In this document: positions 45,784 through 53,831 of the stretch, piece by piece
How the letters are laid out: each line of letters starts with the position of its first letter
Position numbering within the stretch: position 1 is the first letter of the stretch
Origin: an uncultured Aliiroseovarius sp.
Lineage (GTDB): Bacteria; Pseudomonadota; Alphaproteobacteria; Rhodobacterales; Rhodobacteraceae
NCBI RefSeq assembly: GCF_947492455.1
Contig: NZ_CANLNB010000006.1
Coordinates: 94,456-158,455 of the forward strand
Length of the DNA: 64,000 nucleotides
Direction: 5' to 3'
The notes under the pieces: generated by a model
The model's database searches: none
What the model was told of the DNA's origin: nothing
What the model saw: the letters and a program-made list of their open reading frames with translations, nothing else
Translations under genes and position numbers: made by a program

Positions 45784-46725
45784 TTATTCGTTCTCAGACA
45801 GGAAGTGCTCGGCTTCCAGCGCGGCCATGCAGCCCATGCCGGCCGACGTCACGGCCTGGCGGTACTTGTGGTCTGTCAAGTCGCCCGCGGCGAAGACGCC
45901 GGGCACGGACGTTGCGGTCGAATCCGGTTTGGTGACAACATAGCCGCCCATATGGGTTTCCAGCGTGTCCTTCACCAGCTCGTTGGCGGGCGCGTGGCCG
46001 ATGGCGATGAAAACACCCTTCGCCGGGATCTCGGTGATCTCGCCGGTTTCGACGTGTTTGGCGCGCACGCCGGTGACGCCCAGCGGGTTTTCGTCGCCTA
46101 CGACCTCGTCCAGTTGGTGATCCCACAGGGGCACGATCTTTTCGTTCTTCATCAGGCGGTCGATCAGGATCTTTTCCGCACGCAGCGTATCGCGGCGGTG
46201 GATCAGGGTGACCTTCGAGGCGAATTTGGTCAGGAACAGGGCTTCTTCAACCGCAGTGTTGCCACCGCCCACAACGACGATTTCCTCGCCGCGATAGAAG
46301 AACCCGTCACAGGTTGCACAGGCCGAGACGCCGAAGCCCTTGAATTTCTCTTCGCTTTCCAGCCCCAGCCACTTGGCGCGGGCGCCGGTGGCCAGAATGA
46401 CAGCATCGGCAGTGTAGACCGTGCCGCTGTCGCCTTTCGCGGTGAAGGGGCGTTTCGAGATGTCCAGATCCACGATCAGATCGCCAACGACCTCGGTGCC
46501 CATGGCGCGGGCATGCTCTTCCATCTTCATCATCAGCTCGGGGCCTTGGATGTCGATGAAGGAAGGGTAGTTCTCGACCTCGGTCGTGGTGGTCAGCTGG
46601 CCACCTGGCTCCATGCCTTGCACAAGGATCGGCTCCAACATGGCGCGCGAGGCGTAGACGCCAGCGGTGTAGCCAGCAGGGCCGGAGCCGATGATCAGAA
46701 CTTTAGTATGGCGGGTCTCGGACAT
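45784..46725 (-). CDS. trxB: Thioredoxin-disulfide reductase
   Basis: A 313-residue flavoenzyme that reduces thioredoxin with NADPH. FAD motif KVLIIGSGPAGYTAGVYASR, redox pair SACATCDGFFYRG (Cys136 and Cys139), NADPH motif VVVGGGNTAVEEALFL and the closing FAD contact GVFAAGDLTDHKYRQAVTSA. The ATG at 46725 is chosen for AAGGA upstream. It is divergent from lrp across a 243-base control region. Confidence 0.97.
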   Translation of the reverse strand: MSETRHTKVLIIGSGPAGYTAGVYASRAMLEPILVQGMEPGGQLTTTTEVENYPSFIDIQGPELMMKMEEHARAMGTEVVGDLIVDLDISKRPFTAKGDSGTVYTADAVILATGARAKWLGLESEEKFKGFGVSACATCDGFFYRGEEIVVVGGGNTAVEEALFLTKFASKVTLIHRRDTLRAEKILIDRLMKNEKIVPLWDHQLDEVVGDENPLGVTGVRAKHVETGEITEIPAKGVFIAIGHAPANELVKDTLETHMGGYVVTKPDSTATSVPGVFAAGDLTDHKYRQAVTSAGMGCMAALEAEHFLSENE

Positions 46726-46870
46726 TGGAACTTCCTTGAGCATTCTTGGTTCGTGACGCATATAAGCGAGCCGGACCTGTATTGAAAGGCCCGAGCCAAG
46801 GCCCGTCGCGACCCTGTGAGGATGTCGATGGCGAAATCATCAAGAAATGATGTTGCGCGGGTGCGAAAGA

Positions 46871-46900
46871 TTGTTGCGCAATGCAACGTCTGGATATAAT
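46871..46900 (+). promoter_or_regulatory. Predicted promoter of the Lrp-type regulator
   Basis: TTGTTG (46871-46876) and a consensus TATAAT (46895-46900) with an 18-base spacer. GTTGC/GCAAC arms (46873-46887) and TGCGCAA elements on both sides of the -10 could be binding sites for Lrp itself. Confidence 0.55.
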
Positions 46901-46968
46901 CTCTGCGCAATTTCCGAACGAATGCCGCCATTTGGCGTGCCACCGGATGCTCATCAGAAGGCAATTCA

Positions 46969-47469
46969 ATGTCCGCAAGCAAACTTGACCCTATCGACCG
47001 TATGATTCTGGCCGAACTTCAGGCCGACGGTCGCATGACCAACGTGGAACTGGCCAAACGTGTCGGGATTTCCGCACCGCCATGTCTGCGGCGTGTGCGC
47101 ACGCTGGAAGAACATGGGTTGATCCGGGGCTATCACGCGGATGTGGATGCCCGCGCGCTGGGCTTCGAGGTGCAGGTTTTCGCGATGGTTGGCTTGGTCA
47201 GTCAGGCCGAGGTTGACCTGTCCGCGTTCGAGGAACAGTGCCGCCACTGGCCTCTGGTTCGTGAATGCCACATGCTGAACGGCGAGGTGGACTTCATCCT
47301 GAAATGTGTCGCGCCCGACCTGTCGACCTTCCAGAGCTTCCTGACCGAACAACTGACCGCCGCCGAGAACGTGGCCTCGGTGAAAACATCGCTGGTCATT
47401 CGTGGCGCCAAGGACGAGCCGGGCGTGCCGTTTGATGTGCTGGAAGCACGGATGGAAGACACGCCGTAA
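46969..47469 (+). CDS. Lrp/AsnC family transcriptional regulator
   Basis: A 166-residue feast/famine regulator. Helix-turn-helix in TNVELAKRVGISAPPCLRRV, then an AsnC-type ligand domain (ALGFEVQVFAMVGLVSQAEV). Such regulators respond to amino acids as octamers. It has its own promoter and is divergent from trxB. Confidence 0.92.
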   Translation: MSASKLDPIDRMILAELQADGRMTNVELAKRVGISAPPCLRRVRTLEEHGLIRGYHADVDARALGFEVQVFAMVGLVSQAEVDLSAFEEQCRHWPLVRECHMLNGEVDFILKCVAPDLSTFQSFLTEQLTAAENVASVKTSLVIRGAKDEPGVPFDVLEARMEDTP

Positions 47470-47477
47470 GCATCGCA

Positions 47478-47522
47478 CCGGAATTTTGCAAAATTCCGGG
47501 CAAAATTCTTCGAAGAATTTTG
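47478..47522. repeat. Two adjacent perfect 22-bp palindromes
   Basis: Two perfect palindromes lie one base apart between convergent genes: 47478-47499 (CCGGAATTTTG and its complement) and 47501-47522 (CAAAATTCTTC and its complement). They may end both transcripts as hairpins, though without classical T-runs beyond the stems. Their strict symmetry also suits a mobile palindromic repeat. Confidence 0.7.
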
Positions 47523-47526
47523 AACC

Positions 47527-48285
47527 TTACAGCCGGATCGCCGAGATCAGCCGGCCATAGTCGGGTTCGTTCCGGTGGCAGGTGCGGCGATAGGAATAGA
47601 ACCGCTCGGGATCGGAATAGGTGCAGTGGCCGGTCCATTCCGCGTGTTTCACCCCCGCCGCGGTCAGACGATGCAGGCCGAAAGCAGGCAGATCGAACAT
47701 GGCGCGGTCGCCGTCTCCGTCGGTGAAGAAGCGGTCATAGCTTGTGTCTTCAGCGGTAAAGGCCTCGCGGAATTCGGGGCCGACCTCATAGGCCTCAAGG
47801 CTAATCGTCGGGCCGATGACGGCGGTGATGTTGGCGCGAGAGGCACCAAGCGTTTCCATTGCGTCGAGCGTAGCTTCCAGCACGCCCCCAAGCGCGCCTT
47901 TCCAACCTGCGTGCGCGGCACCAATTACGCCTGCGTCGGGGTCTGCGAATAGGACCGGTTGGCAATCTGCGGTCAGGATCGACAGGGCCAGCCCCGGTGT
48001 GGCGGTCACAACCGCGTCTGCGTGGGGTTTGTCACCGGTGATCGGGCCTTCTGCCACGACTACATCCGGCGAATGCACCTGATAAACGCCGCACAGATGG
48101 CTGGGCGCCACGTCCAGCGCCTGCGCCACGCGGTCTTTGTTGATCTGAACCAGCTCGGCTTGATCTTTGCTGCCGCTGCCGCAGTTCAGCCCGGCATAGA
48201 CGCCCGAGGACGCGCCGCCCTTGCGGGTGAAGAACCCGTGCCGTGTTTGGCCAAGGGCGTCAGAGGTTAGGATCTCAAGTGCCAT
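47527..48285 (-). CDS. pgeF: Peptidoglycan editing factor (laccase-domain, YfiH family)
   Basis: A 252-residue single-domain protein with the metal-binding motifs LTADCQPVLF, VIGAAHAGWKGALGG and the closing SYRRTCHRNEPDYGRL. YfiH/PgeF hydrolyses mistakes in muropeptide synthesis (removal of L-Ser) and was earlier called polyphenol oxidase. Gene order lgt-midA-pgeF on one strand is common in Rhodobacteraceae. Confidence 0.93.
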   Translation of the reverse strand: MALEILTSDALGQTRHGFFTRKGGASSGVYAGLNCGSGSKDQAELVQINKDRVAQALDVAPSHLCGVYQVHSPDVVVAEGPITGDKPHADAVVTATPGLALSILTADCQPVLFADPDAGVIGAAHAGWKGALGGVLEATLDAMETLGASRANITAVIGPTISLEAYEVGPEFREAFTAEDTSYDRFFTDGDGDRAMFDLPAFGLHRLTAAGVKHAEWTGHCTYSDPERFYSYRRTCHRNEPDYGRLISAIRL

Positions 48286-48301
48286 CCGGGTGGGCCTGTG
48301 T

Positions 48302-49369
48302 TCAGTTGCGGTGCAGGCCGGGCAGATCAGCCGCGTCGGCGCGAGTCAGTCCCAGCACTTTGAAGAGCGTCCCCATTTCGTCCGGGTGCGTCAAGCGCCG
48401 GTGTGCCGCGATGTGGCTCTCCAGCGCGTCGCCGCTGAGCTGTCCGGCCAAGGCTTGCGCGCGGGCGGTGATGCCGAGGCGTTCCAGAAACACGCCTTGC
48501 GGGGTCATTTGGTGCGCTGTCAGGGGGCTTGCTGCGCGGGCCAAGGCCTCGAAATCTACATGCGCGGTCAGGTCGGCTTCGCCGGGTGTGTCCAGCACCG
48601 ACACCGGCGTGTGGTCTTTCAGCGCCTGAAACGTATCGCCAACAGAGCGCCAGTCGCCATAGTCGATAATCAACGCCGCGCCGCCATGGGCGTCGATGAA
48701 ACCCGCCAGCTTGGACATGACACCTTGGGCCGGGGCGCAGATTTCGACCACGTCGCCGTTCTGAGTGTCAGCCAGCCGGTGATCCAGAGCCGGAACGGGC
48801 AGGGGCGCGGTCAGGCCCAGTGCGAGATTGTCGCCCTCAAGCCCCACCTGAACTTCGCGCCAGCCGTCGCCATCGCGTTGGTATTGGCGGATGGGGAGGG
48901 CGTCGAAGAACTCGTTCGCCACAAGAAACAAGGGCGCGTCGGGCAGGCTGCCGATGCTATCGTGATGGGTCACTTGAGTAGGCGACAGTCGCTTAACCTG
49001 ATGGGCGCGGAGCACGGGCGAGGCCTCGACCAGATGCACCTGTGCGGCGGCATGGAATCCCGGCACGCCTTTGGTGGCGCGCAGAATGTCGGCCATCAAG
49101 GTGCCGCGTCCCGGCCCAAGCTCGGCCAGTGTAAAGGGCGACGGGGCGCCTTGGTCAAGCCACGCTTGCGCCAGCGCAAGGCCCAGCATTTCGCCGAACA
49201 TCTGGCTAATCTCGGGCGCGGTGGTGAAGTCGCCCTTTTTGCCGAACGGATCGCGGGTGGCGTAATATCCGTGCTCAGGATGCAGCAGGCATTCGGCCAT
49301 ATAGTCCGCGATCGAAATCGGGCCTGCTTTTGAAATGCGACCGATAAGTTGCTTTTCGAGAGCGTTCAT
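48302..49369 (-). CDS. MidA/NDUFAF7-type SAM-dependent methyltransferase
   Basis: A 355-residue class I methyltransferase of the DUF185 type, whose mitochondrial member NDUFAF7 methylates an Arg of complex I. It has MAECLLHPEHGYYATRDPFG, then GDFTTAPEISQMFGEMLG, the SAM loop LAELGPGRGTLMADILRAT, and LVANEFFDALPIRQY. The ATG at 49369 overlaps the lgt stop (ATGA). Complex I as substrate is inferred from family. Confidence 0.9.
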   Translation of the reverse strand: MNALEKQLIGRISKAGPISIADYMAECLLHPEHGYYATRDPFGKKGDFTTAPEISQMFGEMLGLALAQAWLDQGAPSPFTLAELGPGRGTLMADILRATKGVPGFHAAAQVHLVEASPVLRAHQVKRLSPTQVTHHDSIGSLPDAPLFLVANEFFDALPIRQYQRDGDGWREVQVGLEGDNLALGLTAPLPVPALDHRLADTQNGDVVEICAPAQGVMSKLAGFIDAHGGAALIIDYGDWRSVGDTFQALKDHTPVSVLDTPGEADLTAHVDFEALARAASPLTAHQMTPQGVFLERLGITARAQALAGQLSGDALESHIAAHRRLTHPDEMGTLFKVLGLTRADAADLPGLHRN

Positions 49370-50262
49370 TCGGGCGCCCGCCGGCTGGCCCACATCAGCG
49401 TGGCGATACCAATCGCGATCATCGGCAGCGTCAGGGTCTGGCCCATGGTGATGCCCAGGTCGCCCAGACGGATCACATGGCCCCACGGGTTGTCCGGTGT
49501 AATGAACTGCGCATCTGCCTGACGGAAGAACTCGACCACGAAGCGCGACAGGCCGTAGCCCAAGAAGAAAAGGCCGGTCAGGCGGCCCGTCGTTTTCAGC
49601 CAGCCGCGACGATAGGCCAGATAGAGAAGGGCGATGGCCAGAACAGCGCCTTCCAGCGCGGCTTCATACAGCTGGCTGGGGTGGCGGGCACAGGCGCCAA
49701 GGGCTGTGTCCCAACCGGGGCAGTTTTGGGCGTATTCTCCGGGAAAGATCACGCCCCACGGGGAGGTGGTTGGACGGCCCCAGAGCTCGGCATTGATAAA
49801 GTTTGCGACGCGGACAAGACCGATACCGATGGGTGCCGCGATGGCCAAAAGGTCGGCGATCGAGGCGGTCAGCAACCCGTTGCGGCGGCTAAACAGCCAG
49901 ACCGCGACGATTACGCCCAGAAAGCCTCCGTGGAAGGACATGCCGCCCTGCCAGATTTTGGGAATGTCCAGCGGGTTCGCCAGATAGTATTCCGGTTGAT
50001 AGAAGGCGACGAAGCCCAGACGACCACCCGCGATAATGCCGAGGATGATCCATGTGGCCAGATCTTCGAGCTGCGCCTTCGTCATGGGGGGCTCTCCCCG
50101 CCATAGCGCCGGACGGGCCAGTGCGCGGGCGATGATCCACCAGCCAATCGCGATCCCCACAAGATAACCCATCGCGTACCAGCGCAGAGCAAAGGTGAAG
50201 CTGCCCAGATCAATCGAAAAGATCTCGGGCCCGATATTGGGAAAGGGGATGGCCATATACAT
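49366..50262 (-). CDS. lgt: Prolipoprotein diacylglyceryl transferase
   Basis: A 298-residue inner-membrane enzyme that attaches diacylglycerol to the lipobox Cys of lipoproteins. Seven membrane segments; FALRWYAMGYLVGIAIGWW at the start, GRLGFVAFYQPEYYL, the catalytic GGMSFHGGFLGV (His), RVANFINAELWGRP and ARHPSQLYEAALEG. The ATG at 50262 follows GAAGAGG by 13 bases; an ATG six bases later is possible. First gene of lgt-midA-pgeF, divergent from ubiK. The window's own lipoproteins depend on it. Confidence 0.96.
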   Translation of the reverse strand: MYMAIPFPNIGPEIFSIDLGSFTFALRWYAMGYLVGIAIGWWIIARALARPALWRGEPPMTKAQLEDLATWIILGIIAGGRLGFVAFYQPEYYLANPLDIPKIWQGGMSFHGGFLGVIVAVWLFSRRNGLLTASIADLLAIAAPIGIGLVRVANFINAELWGRPTTSPWGVIFPGEYAQNCPGWDTALGACARHPSQLYEAALEGAVLAIALLYLAYRRGWLKTTGRLTGLFFLGYGLSRFVVEFFRQADAQFITPDNPWGHVIRLGDLGITMGQTLTLPMIAIGIATLMWASRRAPE

Positions 50263-50356
50263 GGGTCGTTGTTGAACCTCTTCTTCGGGGCAAGTCAACC
50301 TTGTCTCTGCCTGCGCAAACCCCCATATAGGGGGCAACTCAAGCGAGGAGAAGCAG

Positions 50357-50599
50357 ATGCAGACGCGCAACAAGGTTTTTGACGATATTTCCCAGCTGAT
50401 GACCAACGCCATGGGCGTGGCACAGGGCGCGAAGGATGAAGCTGAAACCGCGATGAAAAGCTGGATGGATCGCTGGCTGGCAGATCGTGATTTCGTGACC
50501 CGCGAAGAATTCGACGCAGTGCGCGCGATGGCGCAGAAAGCCCGCGAAGAAAACGAGGCGCTGAAGGCCCGTTTGGACGCATTGGAAGCTAAGAAGTAA
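50357..50599 (+). CDS. ubiK: Accessory factor UbiK family protein
   Basis: An 80-residue helical coiled-coil protein: NKVFDDISQLMTNAMGVAQG, then DRDFVTREEFDAVRAMAQKA and EENEALKARLDALEAKK. This is the UbiK/YqiC (BMFP) family, which supports ubiquinone synthesis with UbiJ or binds fatty acid. GAGGAG precedes the ATG. Confidence 0.88.
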   Translation: MQTRNKVFDDISQLMTNAMGVAQGAKDEAETAMKSWMDRWLADRDFVTREEFDAVRAMAQKAREENEALKARLDALEAKK

Positions 50600-50639
50600 T
50601 CAATAGTCGGGCGCGGGGTGTATTGTTCACGCCGCGCTT

Positions 50640-50790
50640 GGATTTTCTAATTTTAGTAACAATGTCATGGAATTGTGACATGAGATTGCCACTTTTCACC
50701 CGTACTGGTCGAGATACCAACCTAGGAATACGGCTTTGCCGGGGGCGTTCCTGGTGGGGAAGGGCGCGGGTTTTCTGCGCCCTTTTCTTT
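50640..50790 (+). ncRNA. Candidate structured RNA downstream of ubiK
   Basis: The gap 50600-50814 holds no gene, but it has successive hairpins: ATGTCA/TGACAT (50662-50681), CTAGGAA/TTCCTGG near 50722-50753, and a terminator at 50761-50786. It may be a small RNA or the ubiK 3' end. No family is recognised. Confidence 0.28.
50761..50790 (+). terminator. Rho-independent terminator
   Basis: AGGGCGC and GCGCCCT around a 9-base loop, followed by TTTCTTTT. It ends ubiK transcription or the candidate RNA. Confidence 0.75.
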
Positions 50791-50814
50791 TGTGAAGCCA
50801 CACACGCCTTCTGA

Positions 50815-51603
50815 TTACTTCAGGATCGGCGGCTTCTCGGGGTTCGAGCCGGGGGCAACCGGGGCAAGCCGTTCGCGGGCCTCAGGCGCGGGCAGGTCAA
50901 AGCGCAGGCCGATGGTGGTCAGTTTCTGTGCGATCTCATCCGTTTCGGCGAAAAAGCCCACGTCCAACTCTCCAACATCAATGCCCGAGAAGGTGAGCGC
51001 TTCATTCGCCGCACCCGCCAGCGCGCGTTCCGCGCCCTCGGCCGGGTTGATGAAGGCCAGAAGATGTCCTCGGCGCCCATCTGCGTGGCCGACGGCGGCC
51101 AAACAGGCATATTGCGCCAAGCCACCGGCAGAGCCCAGTTTTTCTGCCAAAGCGTTCAGCAAGACTTCGGGGGCGGACGGGGGCAGCACCTCGGTGATCT
51201 GTGCCTCGACCTCGTCAGGCGCGCTGGACAGCGTCTGGGCCAGCCAGTCCATCGCCTCGGCCGGGATCAGGATGGACGAGGGCGCGACGCCCAGATTGAC
51301 GCCAAGCCCGATGCCCTGACCAGACAGCATCCCCGCGATGATACGGCCCGGAAGGGCGGCGTAGGGGGCGGGGGCGCCGACGAATTCGGCCAGACGATCC
51401 TCGCGGTCGAACACCAACACGTATTTCTCGGTCTCGAGTTCAAACAGTTCGGGTTCGATATCCTCACCTTGCGGTTCGCTGGACAAAAGCAGGAACAGCT
51501 CGCGATCTGCGAGCCGTTCATAGAACCGCAACCGTGCAGCGTCATCGTTCAGGTCTGCCTGCATGGCGGCGTGGGCGTGGTCCAGTTGCGTGGGTTCGCT
51601 CAT
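50815..51603 (-). CDS. SseB family protein
   Basis: A 262-residue cytoplasmic protein. An N-terminal SseB domain covers ~residues 5-130 (LFLLLSSEPQ, KYVLVFDREDRLAEFVGAPA, GLGVNLGVAPSSILIPAEAM), and the rest is an SseB-C-like domain (LLAFINPAEGAERAL). The role of SseB proteins outside E. coli is unclear. It is co-directional with the glycosylase gene, 12 bases away. Confidence 0.82.
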   Translation of the reverse strand: MSEPTQLDHAHAAMQADLNDDAARLRFYERLADRELFLLLSSEPQGEDIEPELFELETEKYVLVFDREDRLAEFVGAPAPYAALPGRIIAGMLSGQGIGLGVNLGVAPSSILIPAEAMDWLAQTLSSAPDEVEAQITEVLPPSAPEVLLNALAEKLGSAGGLAQYACLAAVGHADGRRGHLLAFINPAEGAERALAGAANEALTFSGIDVGELDVGFFAETDEIAQKLTTIGLRFDLPAPEARERLAPVAPGSNPEKPPILK

Positions 51604-51615
51604 TGCAATCTCCGG

Positions 51616-52203
51616 CTATGCGGTCAGCGCGATGGCGACCTGCTTTTGTAGTTCGGGCAGAAGCTCGGCCTCGAACCACGGGTTTTTATTCAGCCAACCC
51701 GTATTGCGCCAAGACGGATGTGGCAAGGGGAAGAGCCGCGGCGCATGGGCGCGCCAGTTGGCCACGGTGGCGGTGACCCCCTTGCCGCGCCCCAGATGGC
51801 GGACCTGCGCGTAGCCCCCGACAAGCAGGGTGAGGGGGATGTCGCCCAACGCCTGATCCACATGGTCGGCCCATGTCTTGGCGCAAAGCGGCGGGGGCGG
51901 AAGGTCGGATCCTTTGGCGTCATAGCCGGGAAAGCAAAAGGCCATCGGCGTGATGGCGATACGCGCGCGGTCATAGAAGACGTCTCGATCCACACCCATC
52001 CACTGCCGCAACCGATCGCCCGAGGGATCGTCGAAGGGAATGCCTGACTTATGCACGCGCATCCCCGGCGCCTGCCCAATGACCCTGATCCGCGCACCGG
52101 GTTCGAACCACACCACGGGGCGCGGCGTGTGAGCGGTTTCTGTCTGGGCGAAACGGGTTGCGCAGAGGGTGCAGGACGTGATCTGGGTTTTCAGGTCGGT
52201 CAT
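51616..52203 (-). CDS. Uracil-DNA glycosylase family protein
   Basis: A 195-residue protein of the UDG superfamily (family 4/5-like). It has the motif-A strand IRVIGQAPGMRVHKSGIPFD, then DDPSGDRLRQWMG, and the closing PLPHPSWRNTGWLNKNPWFE in the place of motif B. Cys residues in SCTLCATRF may be part of an iron-sulfur site, but only these two are obvious. Whether it excises uracil or another base is not shown. Confidence 0.82.
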   Translation of the reverse strand: MTDLKTQITSCTLCATRFAQTETAHTPRPVVWFEPGARIRVIGQAPGMRVHKSGIPFDDPSGDRLRQWMGVDRDVFYDRARIAITPMAFCFPGYDAKGSDLPPPPLCAKTWADHVDQALGDIPLTLLVGGYAQVRHLGRGKGVTATVANWRAHAPRLFPLPHPSWRNTGWLNKNPWFEAELLPELQKQVAIALTA

Positions 52204-52236
52204 GGGCGCAGCCTAGAAAGGGTTTGCGGAGATTTC

Positions 52237-52301
52237 AATATTTCTAGTTTTGTCGAAATAAATCTTGCGTCACGCATTTATTTCGATATTTCTAGAAATA
52301 T
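52237..52301. promoter_or_regulatory. Operator array before the ArsR-family gene
   Basis: Three elements: ATATTTCTAG at 52238-52247, repeated at 52286; an 11-bp inverted repeat TCGAAATAAAT/ATTTATTTCGA (52253-52286); and a perfect 16-bp palindrome ATATTTCTAGAAATAT (52286-52301) that overlaps the ATG at 52300. This is strongly AT-rich against the surrounding DNA and fits tight autorepression. Confidence 0.6.
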
Positions 52302-52641
52302 GAAACAGGAATCCCCATCCCCCAAAGACGTGGATGTCTTTGCCTCGCAGTTCGCAGCCCTTGGGTCGGAACATCGTCTAAGCGTTTTGCGCACCTTGGT
52401 GCGGGCCGGCCCGGAAGGGCTGACCATCGGCGCGCTGGGCGAACGCTGCGGAATCACGGGGTCGACCCTGACCCATCACATGAAAATCCTTGCCGCTGCA
52501 GGCTTGGTCACACAGGAAAAACAAGGCCGCTCGATCATCTGTGCGGCTGCGGAATATGACGTGATGCGCGCCCTGTCGGATTACCTTTTGTCAGAATGCT
52601 GCGCAGATTGCGCTGAAGGAGAGGGCCACAATCATGGCTGA
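52300..52641 (+). CDS. ArsR/SmtB-family regulator with Cys/His tail
   Basis: A 113-residue ArsR-family repressor. Helix-turn-helix GALGERCGITGSTLTHHMKI, followed by the wing LVTQEKQGRSIICAAAEYDV. The C-terminus SECCADCAEGEGHNHG is a Cys/His cluster likely to bind a soft metal or arsenite. The start is fixed by the operator and by family length. It overlaps the ArsP-like permease gene by eight bases, so the two are co-translated. Confidence 0.88.
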   Translation: MKQESPSPKDVDVFASQFAALGSEHRLSVLRTLVRAGPEGLTIGALGERCGITGSTLTHHMKILAAAGLVTQEKQGRSIICAAAEYDVMRALSDYLLSECCADCAEGEGHNHG

Positions 52642-53671
52642 GACGACGCAAACCCAACCGCCGCGGCGGTTCAAACCGGACTGGGCGTGGGTATTTGTCC
52701 TGCTGGTTCCGCTGATCGTTGCGCTTGTGGACCCGGCCGAAGTCATGCCGATGCTGCGTTTCGCGCTGACGGCACTTGGTCACACGGCACCGTTTATCCT
52801 CTTTGCGATCCTCGCGGTGGCGTTTCTGAAGTCCACTGGGGCCGAAAATCTGCTGGCTCGCGCCTTTGAGGGGCGTGAGACGCGCATGATCGTGTTGGCG
52901 GCCTTTGCGGGCGGCCTGTCGCCCTTCTGTTCATGCGAGGTGATCCCGTTTATCGCGGCCCTTCTGGCCGTCGGTGCTCCGCTGTCGGCGGTCATGGCCT
53001 TCTGGCTGTCCTCGCCCCTGATGGACCCGGCGATGTTCGCCATCACGGCAGGCACGTTGGGTACGGGGTTTGCCACGGCCAAGCTGGTGTCGGCTGTGGG
53101 CATCGGGCTTCTGGGTGGTTTCATCGTGAAAACCTTCGCAACCTCTGCCGTGTTTGCTGATCCGCTGAAGAACGCGCCTGTCAAGTCTTGCTGCAGCTCG
53201 TCCTGCGGAACCGGCGCAGACGTGTATTCGGGCGACGTGAACTGGAAGTTCTGGACCGAGGCAAATCGCCGCGACACGTTCAAGACCGCCGCCGTCGAGA
53301 ACGCTCTGTTCCTCGGGAAGTGGCTGCTTCTGGCCTATATGATCGAGGCGCTGATGCTGCGCTATATTCCTGCCGATCTTGTGGCGCAGGTACTGGGCGG
53401 AACCGGTATCGGGCCGATCTTGCTAGGGGCCATCGTGGGCGCGCCTGCCTATCTGAACGGCTATGCCGCTGTGCCAATGGTGGCTGCCCTGCTTGAGCAA
53501 GGCATGTCCAACGGTGCGGCCATGTCCTTTGTCATCGCAGGTGGTGTCAGCTGTATCCCGGCAGCCATCGCAGTCTGGGCCTTGGTCAAGCCGCGCGTCT
53601 TCGCCGCCTATCTGGGTATCGCCGTCGTGGGGGCTGTGCTCGCAGGTATCGGTTGGAGTGCCATCGCGTGA
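52634..53671 (+). CDS. ArsP-like permease (PF03773 family)
   Basis: A 345-residue membrane protein with about eight to ten segments in two halves. The first half has LSPFCSCEVIPFIAALLAVG, the CSC motif of ArsP and related permeases (organoarsenic or metal efflux). The central cytoplasmic loop carries VKSCCSSSCGTGADVYSG, a second Cys cluster. The second half has GGVSCIPAAIAVW. Together with the ArsR-type regulator it looks like an inducible metal or metalloid exporter. The ion cannot be told from sequence. Confidence 0.82.
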   Translation: MAETTQTQPPRRFKPDWAWVFVLLVPLIVALVDPAEVMPMLRFALTALGHTAPFILFAILAVAFLKSTGAENLLARAFEGRETRMIVLAAFAGGLSPFCSCEVIPFIAALLAVGAPLSAVMAFWLSSPLMDPAMFAITAGTLGTGFATAKLVSAVGIGLLGGFIVKTFATSAVFADPLKNAPVKSCCSSSCGTGADVYSGDVNWKFWTEANRRDTFKTAAVENALFLGKWLLLAYMIEALMLRYIPADLVAQVLGGTGIGPILLGAIVGAPAYLNGYAAVPMVAALLEQGMSNGAAMSFVIAGGVSCIPAAIAVWALVKPRVFAAYLGIAVVGAVLAGIGWSAIA

Positions 53672-53831
53672 ACGTGAACGACTAGGGTGGCTGACAAGCG
53701 GAGAATTGCTGGCCCCCTGTTGTTGTTTGACCGCAAATGAATTATTTCCAATTGTAACAGGATGCGGTCGCATCCCCGCGTGATTGCTGGGGTGCGGCCT
53801 GTTTGCGAGAAAAGTTTGAACGGGGAACGCC

